Below are positions 1 to 5,456 of a stretch of 6,583 nucleotides of DNA, one piece after another (position 1 is the stretch's first letter; each line of letters starts with the position of its first letter). Source of the stretch: Sulfurovum sp. (GTDB lineage: Bacteria; Campylobacterota; Campylobacteria; Campylobacterales; Sulfurovaceae); the NCBI GenBank assembly GCA_020719895.1, contig DYPM01000100.1, positions 1 to 6,583 on the forward strand. The letters run 5' to 3'. The position numbers and the translations under genes are program-made. Under the pieces are notes generated by a model. It was not told the DNA's origin. It did no database searches and saw only the letters and a program-made list of their open reading frames with translations.

Positions 1-68
1 TATCTTTCGTACAAAGCAAAATCCAACAAAATTGTTAGAAAGAGATAACAAAATATTGGAGAGAAATA
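1..68. other. Short stretch downstream of dnaE, no gene seen
   Basis: This AT-rich 68 bp lies past the dnaE stop codon. It contains a 5-bp inverted repeat (AACAA/TTGTT around positions 24-35) and CCAA/TTGG arms further apart, but no GC-rich stem followed by a T-run in the dnaE direction. No convincing terminator or start of a neighbouring gene can be assigned, and the window edge limits what can be said. Confidence 0.4.
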
Positions 69-3000
69 TTACACCGTCTCAACAAGTGACTCTTCAAGAT
101 AACATCCAAGTGCGATTGCTTCTTCTACCATCATCTCGCTCACTTTCATTCTACTTTCGATAATCACATCGGCAAGTTTTGATTTGATATGCAACTCCAA
201 TGGACGTTTGCCAGGATATTTTTCGACAAGACACATCAACATTTCGGCGATTTTTGGGTCAGGCATTAGATTGAGTGCGAGGATAAGTGGTGGCGACTCT
301 GGCTCTTGCGTATGTTTTATCTCTTTGGTCACTTCTACTTTCTCTTTTTTTGCCTCTTTGAGAGATTCGATTTTGAGAAGGTTGAGTTGTGTGCGGTCGT
401 CATTTTTGGAGACTCTGACTTTGAAGGCGATGGGTTTGGTTGTGTCAAACTCCTCTTCAAGCTGTTTCAGTCGATCTTCAAAAAGCATCAACTCAAGAGT
501 ACCGTGGAGATCCAATATCGTAGCGATACCAAATTTTGTTCCTTTTTTGCTAATTTTTTCAGTGATAGTTTCTATTTTGCCAATAAAAAGTGCTTGGGAG
601 CCGTCTGCTAATTCATTGATTTCAGAGCTAAGTGTATAACTTATCTCATCAAGCATCGGGCGATAGTTATCCAACGGATGACCCGATACATAAAACCCTA
701 ATGCACTTTTTTCCATTTCGAGTATCTCTATCGCTTCATATTCGGGCATTTTGATCAGTGTGAGATTGACTGCTGTCATCTCTTCGCCACCACCAAAAAG
801 AGAATTAACAGCTTGTTTTTTTGCATCAGAGGCTTTTTTTGCACTCTCGATAATCTCTTCGATTTGCACCAACATCGCTTGACGCGAGTAGCCAAATCCA
901 TCTAACGCTCCTGCTTTAATCAGCGATTCGATCACTTTTTTATTGACTTTATTGGCATCAATACGAGAGACAAAATCGCTCAAATCTTTAAACTCTCCCG
1001 CCTCTCTTGCTGATAGAATCAAATTGATTGCAATATCTCCTGAGCCTTTAATCGCACCCATTCCAAACATAACCGCTTCTTTGCCATCGATATTGTGTGC
1101 TTCAAAAACAAGTCCAGAACGATTGATGTTTGGTGGCAAAAGGTCAATATTCATTCGTTTGAGTTCATCGACATATTTGACTACTTTGTCGGTATTGTTT
1201 TTCTCCAATGTCAAGATAGCCGCCATAAATTCAGTCGGATAGTAACACTTCAAATACGAAGTGTAAAAAGTCACCAACGCATACGCCGCAGAGTGTGATT
1301 TGTTGAATCCGTATCCTGCAAATTTCACAATCAGATCAAAAAGCTCCTCGCAATAGGCTCTTGTGTAGCCGTTTTTGACACCGCCATCGGCAAACTGCTC
1401 TTTGAGTTTGTCCATCTCCTCTTTGATCTTTTTCCCCATCGCACGTCGCACTAAGTCCGCACCGCCCAAACTAAATCCGCCGATACTTTGTACGATCTGC
1501 ATAACTTGCTCTTGATAAACGATGACGCCATACGTAGGCTCTAAGATAGGCTTGAGTGCTGGCTCAAACTCATCGTGAAAATAATCAATCGGTGCGCGTC
1601 CATGTTTTCTATCGACAAAATCATCCAACATTCCAGACTCCATCGGTCCAGGACGATAGAGTGCAAGCATCGCAATCACATCTTCAAACCCCGAAGGTTT
1701 GAGTTTTTTTGCCAACTCTCGCATTCCTGAAGATTCGATTTGAAACAGTCCCAAAGTCTCGCCTGTCGAGATGTAGCGATAAACCCCTTCGTCGTTTACA
1801 TCTTCTTCGATAAAACTAATCCGTTTGCCGTGTCGAAGCTCGACGAGTTTGTTTGCCTCTTCGACTACAGTAAGGGTTTTGAGACCCAAAAAGTCAAACT
1901 TGATCAAGTCTACATCTTCGACATATTTACCACTGTATTGTGTTGCTAAAGTATCAAGTCCTGAAGGTTTAAAAAGTGGTACTTTTTTCCAAAGCGGTTC
2001 GTTGGAGATGACGACTCCTGCTGCGTGCGTACCTGCATTTCGGTTGAGTCCTTCTAATGCCAACGCATACTCCCAAGTCCGTGCTGCTAATGGATCGCTC
2101 TCCAAAAGTGCTTTGATTTTAGGCTCTTTTTCGTATGAAGCTCTAAGATCAATTCCCAACTCATCGGGAATGAGTTTTGCCATCGCGTCAGCTTTGGCAT
2201 AAGGCATATCAAGGACTCTTGCGACATCGCGAATCACCCCTTTTGCCAAAAGTTTACCAAACGTAATAATCTGTGCGACATTCACTCGTCCGTATTTTTC
2301 GACCACATAATCAAGTATCTCTTGACGGCGAGCTTGACAAAAATCCATATCGATATCGGGCATTGAGACACGTTCAGGATTGAGAAACCGCTCAAAAAGA
2401 AGCCCATAAGGCATCGGATCTATATCTGTAATACGCAACGAATAGGCGACAAGTGATCCTGCAGCCGAACCTCGCCCTGGACCTACAGGAATTCCCATCT
2501 GTTTTGCTGCATCAACAAACTCCCAAACAATCAGCATATAACCAGGAAATTTCATACTATTGATGATCTCAATCTCCACTTCAAGTCGTTCTTTATACGC
2601 TTGATGTTTCTCTACAGGAACAATCAAAAGACGCTCTTGTAGTCCACGCCTTGACATTTCACTAAAAAGTGTCTTGTCGTTTTCAAGCGAATACTCCGCG
2701 TCGGGATTGGGCAACTCGAGTCCAACAACTGTGGCTTTTTGTCTTGCAAATTTAAAATTAGGTGGTGTTGGATTGCCCAATTTTATTTCAAGATTGCATT
2801 TATCGGCGATCTCTTGCGTGTGCAGTAATGCCTCTGGAATATCAGCAAAAAGCATCGCCATCTCTTGCGGAGATTTGACATAAAACTCGTGTACAGAGTG
2901 ACGCATACGTTTTGGGTCATCATAGAGTTTGTTCATCGCGATACACATAAACGCCTCGTGTGCGTCCGCATCTTCAGGATTGGTGTAGTGAGTGTCGTTA

Positions 3001-3635
3001 GTCGCTACGATCTTGATTCCTGTCTCATAAGAAATGCGGATAATTTGTGCATCAATACTAAGCTGATCACCAATACCGTGACGCATCAGTTCAAGATAAA
3101 AATCATCACCAAAAAGTGCTTTGTATCGCAATGCAATTTTTTTTGCCTCTTCATATCCTTTGGCGCCAAACTTGAGATTTCGCTCCGATTGGTTCAAATG
3201 CCAATTAATTTCCCCTTGCAAACACGCCGAAGTACAAACTAATCCTTCTGCATATTTTTGGAGCAAATCCCAATTGATACGTGGATAGTAATAAAAACCA
3301 TCAATATACGCTTGCGAAGAGAGATACATCAGGTTTTTGTATCCAATGTCATTTTTGGCATAGAGACAGAGGTGAAACCGTTGGCGGATAGTTTTATCGC
3401 CAATATTAGGCTGATTGTGCAGATACGCTTCCATCCCAACAATCGGCTTGATTCCTTCTTTTTTCATCGTAGTATAAAAATCAATCACACCAAACATATT
3501 GCCATGATCAGTCATCGCCACCGAGTCCATTCCAAGCTCTTTGACTTTTTTGGCGAGTGCTTTGATTTTGTTGGCACCATCAAGCAAAGAGTATTCGGTA
3601 TGAAGATGCAAATGGGTAAATTTGGGTTGAGACAT
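69..3635 (-). CDS. dnaE: DNA polymerase III subunit alpha (DnaE)
   Basis: This is the catalytic subunit of the replicative C-family DNA polymerase, which synthesises DNA in the cytoplasmic replisome tethered to the beta clamp. The 1188-residue product is complete and close to the usual length (about 1160 in E. coli). The PHP domain opens with HLHTEYSLLDG (residues 10-20) and TDHGN (42-46). The polymerase palm carries GPGRGSAAGSL followed by PDIDMDF (426-432), whose D427 and D429 correspond to the catalytic aspartates. The third is expected at D581 in FDFLGLKT. A helix-hairpin-helix-like stretch (AGALDGFG) lies near residue 910. An internal clamp-binding motif, QAVNSLF, sits at 941-947, followed by an OB-fold-like region. 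The start at 3635 is chosen because it has an AAAGG Shine-Dalgarno about 7 nt upstream and begins just before the PHP motif. The frame stays open for 48 more codons upstream (to 3779), but those residues do not look like DnaE and overlap the promoter region. The gene is transcribed divergently from everything to its right. Confidence 0.97.
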   Translation of the reverse strand: MSQPKFTHLHLHTEYSLLDGANKIKALAKKVKELGMDSVAMTDHGNMFGVIDFYTTMKKEGIKPIVGMEAYLHNQPNIGDKTIRQRFHLCLYAKNDIGYKNLMYLSSQAYIDGFYYYPRINWDLLQKYAEGLVCTSACLQGEINWHLNQSERNLKFGAKGYEEAKKIALRYKALFGDDFYLELMRHGIGDQLSIDAQIIRISYETGIKIVATNDTHYTNPEDADAHEAFMCIAMNKLYDDPKRMRHSVHEFYVKSPQEMAMLFADIPEALLHTQEIADKCNLEIKLGNPTPPNFKFARQKATVVGLELPNPDAEYSLENDKTLFSEMSRRGLQERLLIVPVEKHQAYKERLEVEIEIINSMKFPGYMLIVWEFVDAAKQMGIPVGPGRGSAAGSLVAYSLRITDIDPMPYGLLFERFLNPERVSMPDIDMDFCQARRQEILDYVVEKYGRVNVAQIITFGKLLAKGVIRDVARVLDMPYAKADAMAKLIPDELGIDLRASYEKEPKIKALLESDPLAARTWEYALALEGLNRNAGTHAAGVVISNEPLWKKVPLFKPSGLDTLATQYSGKYVEDVDLIKFDFLGLKTLTVVEEANKLVELRHGKRISFIEEDVNDEGVYRYISTGETLGLFQIESSGMRELAKKLKPSGFEDVIAMLALYRPGPMESGMLDDFVDRKHGRAPIDYFHDEFEPALKPILEPTYGVIVYQEQVMQIVQSIGGFSLGGADLVRRAMGKKIKEEMDKLKEQFADGGVKNGYTRAYCEELFDLIVKFAGYGFNKSHSAAYALVTFYTSYLKCYYPTEFMAAILTLEKNNTDKVVKYVDELKRMNIDLLPPNINRSGLVFEAHNIDGKEAVMFGMGAIKGSGDIAINLILSAREAGEFKDLSDFVSRIDANKVNKKVIESLIKAGALDGFGYSRQAMLVQIEEIIESAKKASDAKKQAVNSLFGGGEEMTAVNLTLIKMPEYEAIEILEMEKSALGFYVSGHPLDNYRPMLDEISYTLSSEINELADGSQALFIGKIETITEKISKKGTKFGIATILDLHGTLELMLFEDRLKQLEEEFDTTKPIAFKVRVSKNDDRTQLNLLKIESLKEAKKEKVEVTKEIKHTQEPESPPLILALNLMPDPKIAEMLMCLVEKYPGKRPLELHIKSKLADVIIESRMKVSEMMVEEAIALGCYLEESLVETV

Positions 3636-3645
3636 AAACTTGCCT

Positions 3646-3673
3646 TTGAGATTGGAGTGGATTTGAATATAAC
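3646..3673 (+). promoter_or_regulatory. Candidate rightward promoter toward the zeta-toxin operon
   Basis: TTGAGA (3646-3651) and TATAAC (3668-3673) each match the sigma-70 consensus at 5 of 6 positions, with a 16-bp spacer. Transcription would start near 3680, immediately before the hairpin at 3682-3713, and run through the mini-ORF at 3727 into the toxin gene at 3800. This is inferred from consensus matching only. Confidence 0.4.
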
Positions 3674-3674
3674 A
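3666..3674 (-). promoter_or_regulatory. Candidate dnaE promoter, extended -10
   Basis: Read on the minus strand this is TGT-TATATT, an extended -10 element. It is preceded by T-rich DNA and lacks a recognisable -35, which is the usual form of the housekeeping promoter in Campylobacterota. The predicted start near 3659 would give a leader of about 24 nt before the dnaE ATG. The element lies on top of the -10 of the candidate rightward promoter, so the two would be divergent and compete for one site. Confidence 0.4.
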
Positions 3675-3681
3675 GAGGTTT

Positions 3682-3713
3682 GATAAAAGAAGGATAACCT
3701 TTGAGCTTTTATC
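3682..3713. repeat. Nested inverted repeat (hairpin) in the dnaE/zeta divergent region
   Basis: GATAAAAG (3682-3689) and CTTTTATC (3706-3713) are a perfect 8-bp inverted repeat. Inside them, AAGG (3690-3693) and CCTT (3698-3701) form a second stem with an ATAA loop, leaving TGAG (3702-3705) as a one-sided bulge. There is no T-run after it on the plus strand, so it is not a typical terminator. It could be a protein-binding site upstream of dnaE or a 5'-end stem on a rightward transcript. Confidence 0.5.
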
Positions 3714-3726
3714 TGGAGGATTTGCT

Positions 3727-3762
3727 ATGATATCTACTCCATCGTTTTTAAATAACATTTGA
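3727..3762 (+). CDS. Possible 11-residue leader peptide upstream of the zeta-toxin gene
   Basis: ATG at 3727 is preceded, with 7 nt spacing, by a strong GGAGG (3715-3719). The frame encodes MISTPSFLNNI and stops at TGA (3760-3762), 37 bp before the toxin start codon. The ribosome-binding signal is better than that of several real genes here, and it sits right after the hairpin. No run of a single amino acid points to attenuation. It may be a leader ORF, the decayed start of a lost gene, or chance. Whether it is translated is unknown. Confidence 0.25.
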   Translation: MISTPSFLNNI

Positions 3763-3764
3763 GA

Positions 3765-3770
3765 TAGAAT
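3765..3770 (+). promoter_or_regulatory. Alternative weak -10 element nearer the zeta-toxin gene
   Basis: TAGAAT matches the -10 consensus at 5 of 6 positions and would start transcription near 3777, about 23 nt before the GTG start and still upstream of its Shine-Dalgarno. The upstream DNA (around 3744-3750) is T-rich, but there is no -35 and no TGn extension. It is listed as an alternative to the promoter at 3646-3673. Confidence 0.25.
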
Positions 3771-3799
3771 CCTATACAAAATATTTAAAGGAGAGAGGC

Positions 3800-4360
3800 G
3801 TGAAATTAACGATTATCGCTGGTGCCAACGGTAGCGGTAAAACGACTTTTGCCCTCTCTTATGCAGAGTTTAGCGGTTTAGAATTTATCAATGCTGATGA
3901 AATCGCCAAAGAACTCAACCCCGAAGCAATGAATCATGAAAAATTTAATGCAGGGAAAATCTTTCTTTGTCGGATTGAAGAACTGCTAAACGAAAAACAA
4001 GATTTGATTCTCGAAACGACGATGAGCGGTAAATATCTGATCAAAATCATCCAAAAAGCCAAAGAAAGCGGTTATTTTATCGATATTTTTTATCTCTATC
4101 TCGAAGATGTCATTGATAATGTTGCACGTGTTCAAAATCGAGTTTATAACGGCGGTCATGATATTCCTACAGAGGATATAATCCGCCGATATTACCGAAG
4201 CAGAAAACTGTTTTTCGAACAGTACAAAGCAATGGCGGATCGGTGGTTTTTATTTTTTAACGCTGACGATGATTTCGAAGAGATTGCCAACTTCGCCGAT
4301 GGTGAACTTACTGTGCTAAACGAATCCTATTACAACGCTTTTATAGAAGGACTACAATGA
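3800..4360 (+). CDS. Zeta-toxin-like P-loop kinase/ATPase (COG4185 type)
   Basis: This 186-residue P-loop protein resembles the zeta-toxin-like 'predicted ABC-type ATPase' group. Zeta toxins phosphorylate UDP-N-acetylglucosamine and so poison cell-wall synthesis, but the substrate of this subgroup is not established and is only inferred here. Visible motifs are Walker A GANGSGKT (residues 8-15), FINADEIA (29-36) with an Asp placed as in zeta kinases, ETTMSG (72-77), and an Arg-rich lid region RVYNGGHDIPTEDIIRRYYRS (given in part: RVYNGGH 114-120, IIRRYYRS 127-134). The length is normal for the group and the gene is intact. The start is GTG at 3800, chosen because a strong AAAGGAG (3787-3793) lies at suitable spacing and the P-loop needs the preceding beta strand. 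The next gene starts inside its stop codon (ATGA), so the two are translationally coupled. G+C is modest (20 of 60 bases at 4021-4080). Confidence 0.85.
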   Translation: MKLTIIAGANGSGKTTFALSYAEFSGLEFINADEIAKELNPEAMNHEKFNAGKIFLCRIEELLNEKQDLILETTMSGKYLIKIIQKAKESGYFIDIFYLYLEDVIDNVARVQNRVYNGGHDIPTEDIIRRYYRSRKLFFEQYKAMADRWFLFFNADDDFEEIANFADGELTVLNESYYNAFIEGLQ

Positions 4361-4554
4361 AGACTATCGAAAATTACAAATTCCGCGACATGATCCTAAA
4401 AATCGGAAAAAAAGCGATCAAAGAGGCACAAAAAAAGAGTCTTGCGAACGGTGTACCGAATGTCTATAGCCGAGACGGAGTTCCTTATTTTCAAATGCCC
4501 GATGGTGAAATCACCTCAAAAGTTCCAAAAGAATACGAAGAGATTTATAAATAA
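4357..4554 (+). CDS. Small Lys-rich protein coupled to the zeta-like toxin, candidate antitoxin
   Basis: This 65-residue protein starts with ATG overlapping the TGA of the kinase gene by 4 bp, with AAGGA a few bases upstream, so the two form one translational unit. It is rich in Lys and Glu, has an amphipathic-looking N-terminal half (about residues 10-30), and then a segment NVYSRDGVPYFQMPDGEI (residues 35-52) in which Tyr, Gly and Pro suggest a short beta hairpin. No enzyme motif, helix-turn-helix, signal peptide or membrane segment is visible. I recall similar short proteins with an 'NVYS-dG-Y-P-GE' pattern beside COG4185 kinases, so an antitoxin role is likely. It is not recognisably related to the epsilon antitoxin of the classical epsilon/zeta system, and the toxin-first gene order is the reverse of the usual one. 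The function is inferred from context. Confidence 0.7.
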   Translation: MKTIENYKFRDMILKIGKKAIKEAQKKSLANGVPNVYSRDGVPYFQMPDGEITSKVPKEYEEIYK

Positions 4555-4565
4555 GTTTTTATCCA

Positions 4566-4594
4566 GTTCGCCATGAGCCTATCGAAGGGTGAGC
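4566..4594. repeat. REP-like dispersed palindromic repeat
   Basis: GTTCGCC (4566-4572) can pair along its whole length with GGTGAGC (4588-4594) if two G-U pairs are allowed, around the core TGAGCCTATCGAAG. On the opposite strand the core reads CTTCGATAGGCTCA. This closely resembles a very common intergenic repeat type (TTCGACAGGCTCA-like) that I recall from many bacterial genomes and that is often called REP. The copy looks slightly degenerate. It fills the short gap between the two toxin-antitoxin modules. A GTG inside it (4589) is in frame with the antitoxin downstream but is not its start. Confidence 0.55.
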
Positions 4595-4617
4595 GTGATA
4601 TTGGTTTGTAAAAAAAG

Positions 4618-4626
4618 TGCTATAAT
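4618..4626 (+). promoter_or_regulatory. Promoter of the Phd/ParE-type operon (extended -10)
   Basis: TGC-TATAAT is a perfect -10 hexamer with a TGn extension, preceded by an A/T-rich tract (4604-4616) and no good -35. This matches the Campylobacterota housekeeping promoter pattern. The expected transcription start near 4633 leaves a leader of about 22 nt before the ATG at 4655. Confidence 0.75.
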
Positions 4627-4642
4627 GACAGAAAGCTGTCAT
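4625..4642. promoter_or_regulatory. Palindromic operator over the TA promoter
   Basis: ATGACAG (4625-4631) and CTGTCAT (4636-4642) form a perfect 7-bp inverted repeat around the 4-nt spacer AAAG. It begins on the last two bases of the -10 hexamer and covers the expected transcription start. Phd/YefM antitoxins dimerise through an N-terminal domain that binds palindromes at their own promoters, so this is the likely site of autorepression by the antitoxin and the toxin-antitoxin complex. Confidence 0.7.
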
Positions 4643-4654
4643 AAAGGCAACCCT

Positions 4655-4909
4655 ATGCAAGCATTAAACTACACTACCGCCCGTAACTCTCTCAAATCAA
4701 TCATCGATGAAGTATGTGACAAGAACGAAGAGGTGATCGTCACGACCAAAAACAACAAGAGCGTCGTCATAATGTCCCTCGATGAGTACAACCGCACACA
4801 TGCACAGCTGAAACGTGAACTCAAAGAGGCGATGGGGCAGATCGAGCGTGACGAATACATGAGCATCGATGAAGCCTTTGATAGTGTAATCGCGAAATAT
4901 GCGGATTGA
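4655..4909 (+). CDS. Phd/YefM-family antitoxin
   Basis: This 84-residue antitoxin would neutralise the toxin encoded next to it and repress the operon. The N-terminal part is a clear Phd/YefM DNA-binding domain: LNYTTARNSLKSIID (residues 4-18), then VIVTTK (27-32) and KSVVIMSLDEYN (35-46). The C-terminal part, about residues 50-84, is a charged helix ending in DEYMSIDEAFDSVIAKY. It differs from the YefM tail that binds YoeB and looks more like the tails of antitoxins paired with ParE-type toxins, which fits the neighbour. ATG at 4655 is chosen over a GTG at 4589 in the same frame because AAAGG lies 7 nt upstream, the start falls after the predicted transcription start, and the family motif begins at once. 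The upstream palindrome at 4625-4642 is the likely target. The stop overlaps the toxin gene by 11 bp. Confidence 0.9.
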   Translation: MQALNYTTARNSLKSIIDEVCDKNEEVIVTTKNNKSVVIMSLDEYNRTHAQLKRELKEAMGQIERDEYMSIDEAFDSVIAKYAD

Positions 4910-5177
4910 TTTCTCTCCCAAAGCACATCATCGGTTGGAGATGATTGCCGAATACATCTATGAGCAAACAAAGTCCAAAAAACTCACACGAGAGTATTTG
5001 CAACGGCTTCGTGAGTTTATCGTAGTCACTTTGAGTGCTTTTCCTTATGCGGGACGAAGCTGTGAAGAGGTGATGAGCGGTTCGCGTAAACTCGTCTATC
5101 AAGGGTATTCGATTATTTATACCATCGAAAAAGATCAGATTTGGATATTGACTTTGTATCGTGAAAATCTGCCTTAA
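4899..5177 (+). CDS. RelE/ParE-superfamily toxin, ParE-like
   Basis: This 92-residue basic protein is of normal length for the RelE/ParE fold. It opens with beta strand RIDFSPKA (residues 2-9), followed by the two-helix hairpin (about 10-45, with EYIYEQTKSKKLTREYL typical of one ParE subgroup). Then come FPYAGR (48-53), the strand RKLVYQGYSIIYTI (63-76) and the C-terminal ILTLYRENLP (83-92). The last motifs favour ParE-like over YoeB- or RelE-like. ParE toxins typically inhibit DNA gyrase, while RelE toxins cut mRNA on the ribosome, and which applies here cannot be read from sequence. The ATG lies inside the last codons of the antitoxin and has only a weak Shine-Dalgarno, so translation is probably coupled, keeping toxin below antitoxin. 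The gene is intact. Confidence 0.88.
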   Translation: MRIDFSPKAHHRLEMIAEYIYEQTKSKKLTREYLQRLREFIVVTLSAFPYAGRSCEEVMSGSRKLVYQGYSIIYTIEKDQIWILTLYRENLP

Positions 5178-5214
5178 ATATACAGTATGACTTCAAAAAT
5201 TTTCATTTATGTGA

Positions 5215-5317
5215 ATCTCTAAAAACATAGATTGCTTCACAACGTTTGCAATGACAAATCCAGTCATTGCGAGGCTTTGCAAAAGCCGAAGCAATCCAAA
5301 ATGTAGTTTTTAGAGAT
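5215..5317. repeat. 103-bp nested inverted-repeat (MITE/REP-like) element
   Basis: Three layers of inverted repeat are nested. The outer pair is ATCTCTAAAAAC (5215-5226) with GTTTTTAGAGAT (5306-5317), 12 bp perfect. The middle pair is GATTGCTTC (5230-5238) with GAAGCAATC (5288-5296). The inner pair is GCAATGAC (5248-5255) with GTCATTGC (5263-5270). The right arm also carries its own hairpin, GGCTTT (5273-5278) with AAAGCC (5282-5287) and loop GCA. The core with GTCATTGCGAGG and GAAGCAATCC resembles a dispersed intergenic repeat known from many bacterial genomes (recalled, not searched). No coding capacity is present. It could fold as a long branched stem in RNA and act as a bidirectional terminator. 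Confidence 0.75.
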
Positions 5318-5398
5318 GCCCTTATCAAAAATTTCCTTTTACGCGTTGAATTTTGACGGTATTTGGAGATACTACCAAAGAAGTTATGCTCTCTTTAT

Positions 5399-5448
5399 TT
5401 GTGTGGTTTTTTGGATACAAATGATATAGTTATCAAATTCCCACACAA
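5399..5448. repeat. 8-bp inverted repeat bracketing the methylase promoter
   Basis: TTGTGTGG (5399-5406) and CCACACAA (5441-5448) are perfect inverted copies 34 bp apart. They lie on either side of the putative -10 element at 5425-5430. The right copy ends 8 bp before the methylase ATG, next to or within the ribosome-binding region. It could be a two-site operator or an mRNA stem if transcription starts further upstream, and chance is not excluded. Confidence 0.35.
5422..5430 (+). promoter_or_regulatory. Candidate methylase promoter (extended -10)
   Basis: TGA-TATAGT is an extended -10 (hexamer 5 of 6) preceded by a T-rich tract (5407-5412) with no good -35. Transcription would begin near 5437, about 20 nt before the ATG at 5457. 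TGATA (5422-5426) and TATCA (5431-5435) also make a small palindrome over the element. Confidence 0.45.
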
Positions 5449-5456
5449 GAAATTTT

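Larger units (their letters stand above)
5178..5456. other. Gap between the ParE-like toxin and the methylase gene
   Basis: No open frame of credible coding character is seen on either strand. The gap contains a nested inverted-repeat element (5215-5317), two copies of TCAAAAATTT flanking it, and the putative methylase promoter (5422-5430) bracketed by an 8-bp inverted repeat. No conventional terminator (GC-rich stem followed by T-run) follows the toxin gene, though the inverted-repeat element could serve that purpose. Confidence 0.6.

Noticed and set aside
24..60. Possible dnaE terminator formed by AACAA/TTGTT and CCAA/TTGG arms
   Set aside because: The stems are short, AT-only or interrupted and are not followed by a T-run on the minus strand, so the call is not supportable.
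184..3683. Many plus-strand open frames of 60-150 codons opposite dnaE
   Set aside because: They are antisense shadows of a long conserved gene, with no family motifs, poor ribosome sites and Ser/Phe/Ile-rich nonsense composition.
3682..3713. Reading the divergent-region hairpin as an intrinsic terminator
   Set aside because: No U-tract follows it on the plus strand, and on the minus strand it lies upstream of the candidate dnaE promoter, where no gene needs terminating. It is kept only as a structured repeat.
3636..3779. Upstream extension of the dnaE frame by 48 codons
   Set aside because: The extra residues do not resemble DnaE, the 3635 ATG has a good Shine-Dalgarno and directly precedes the PHP motif, and the extension would cover both candidate promoters and the hairpin.
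4589..4654. GTG start giving a 106-residue antitoxin
   Set aside because: It lies within the REP-like repeat and upstream of the promoter -10, so the predicted transcript would not contain it, and the added residues are not family-like.
4669..5102. Three minus-strand open frames opposite the Phd/ParE-type operon
   Set aside because: They lie entirely opposite two well-supported genes, overlap each other in different frames and show no recognisable motifs.
5178..5456. CRISPR array or tRNA in the repeat-bearing gap
   Set aside because: The repeats are inverted rather than regularly spaced direct repeats, and no cloverleaf with conserved T-loop bases is seen.
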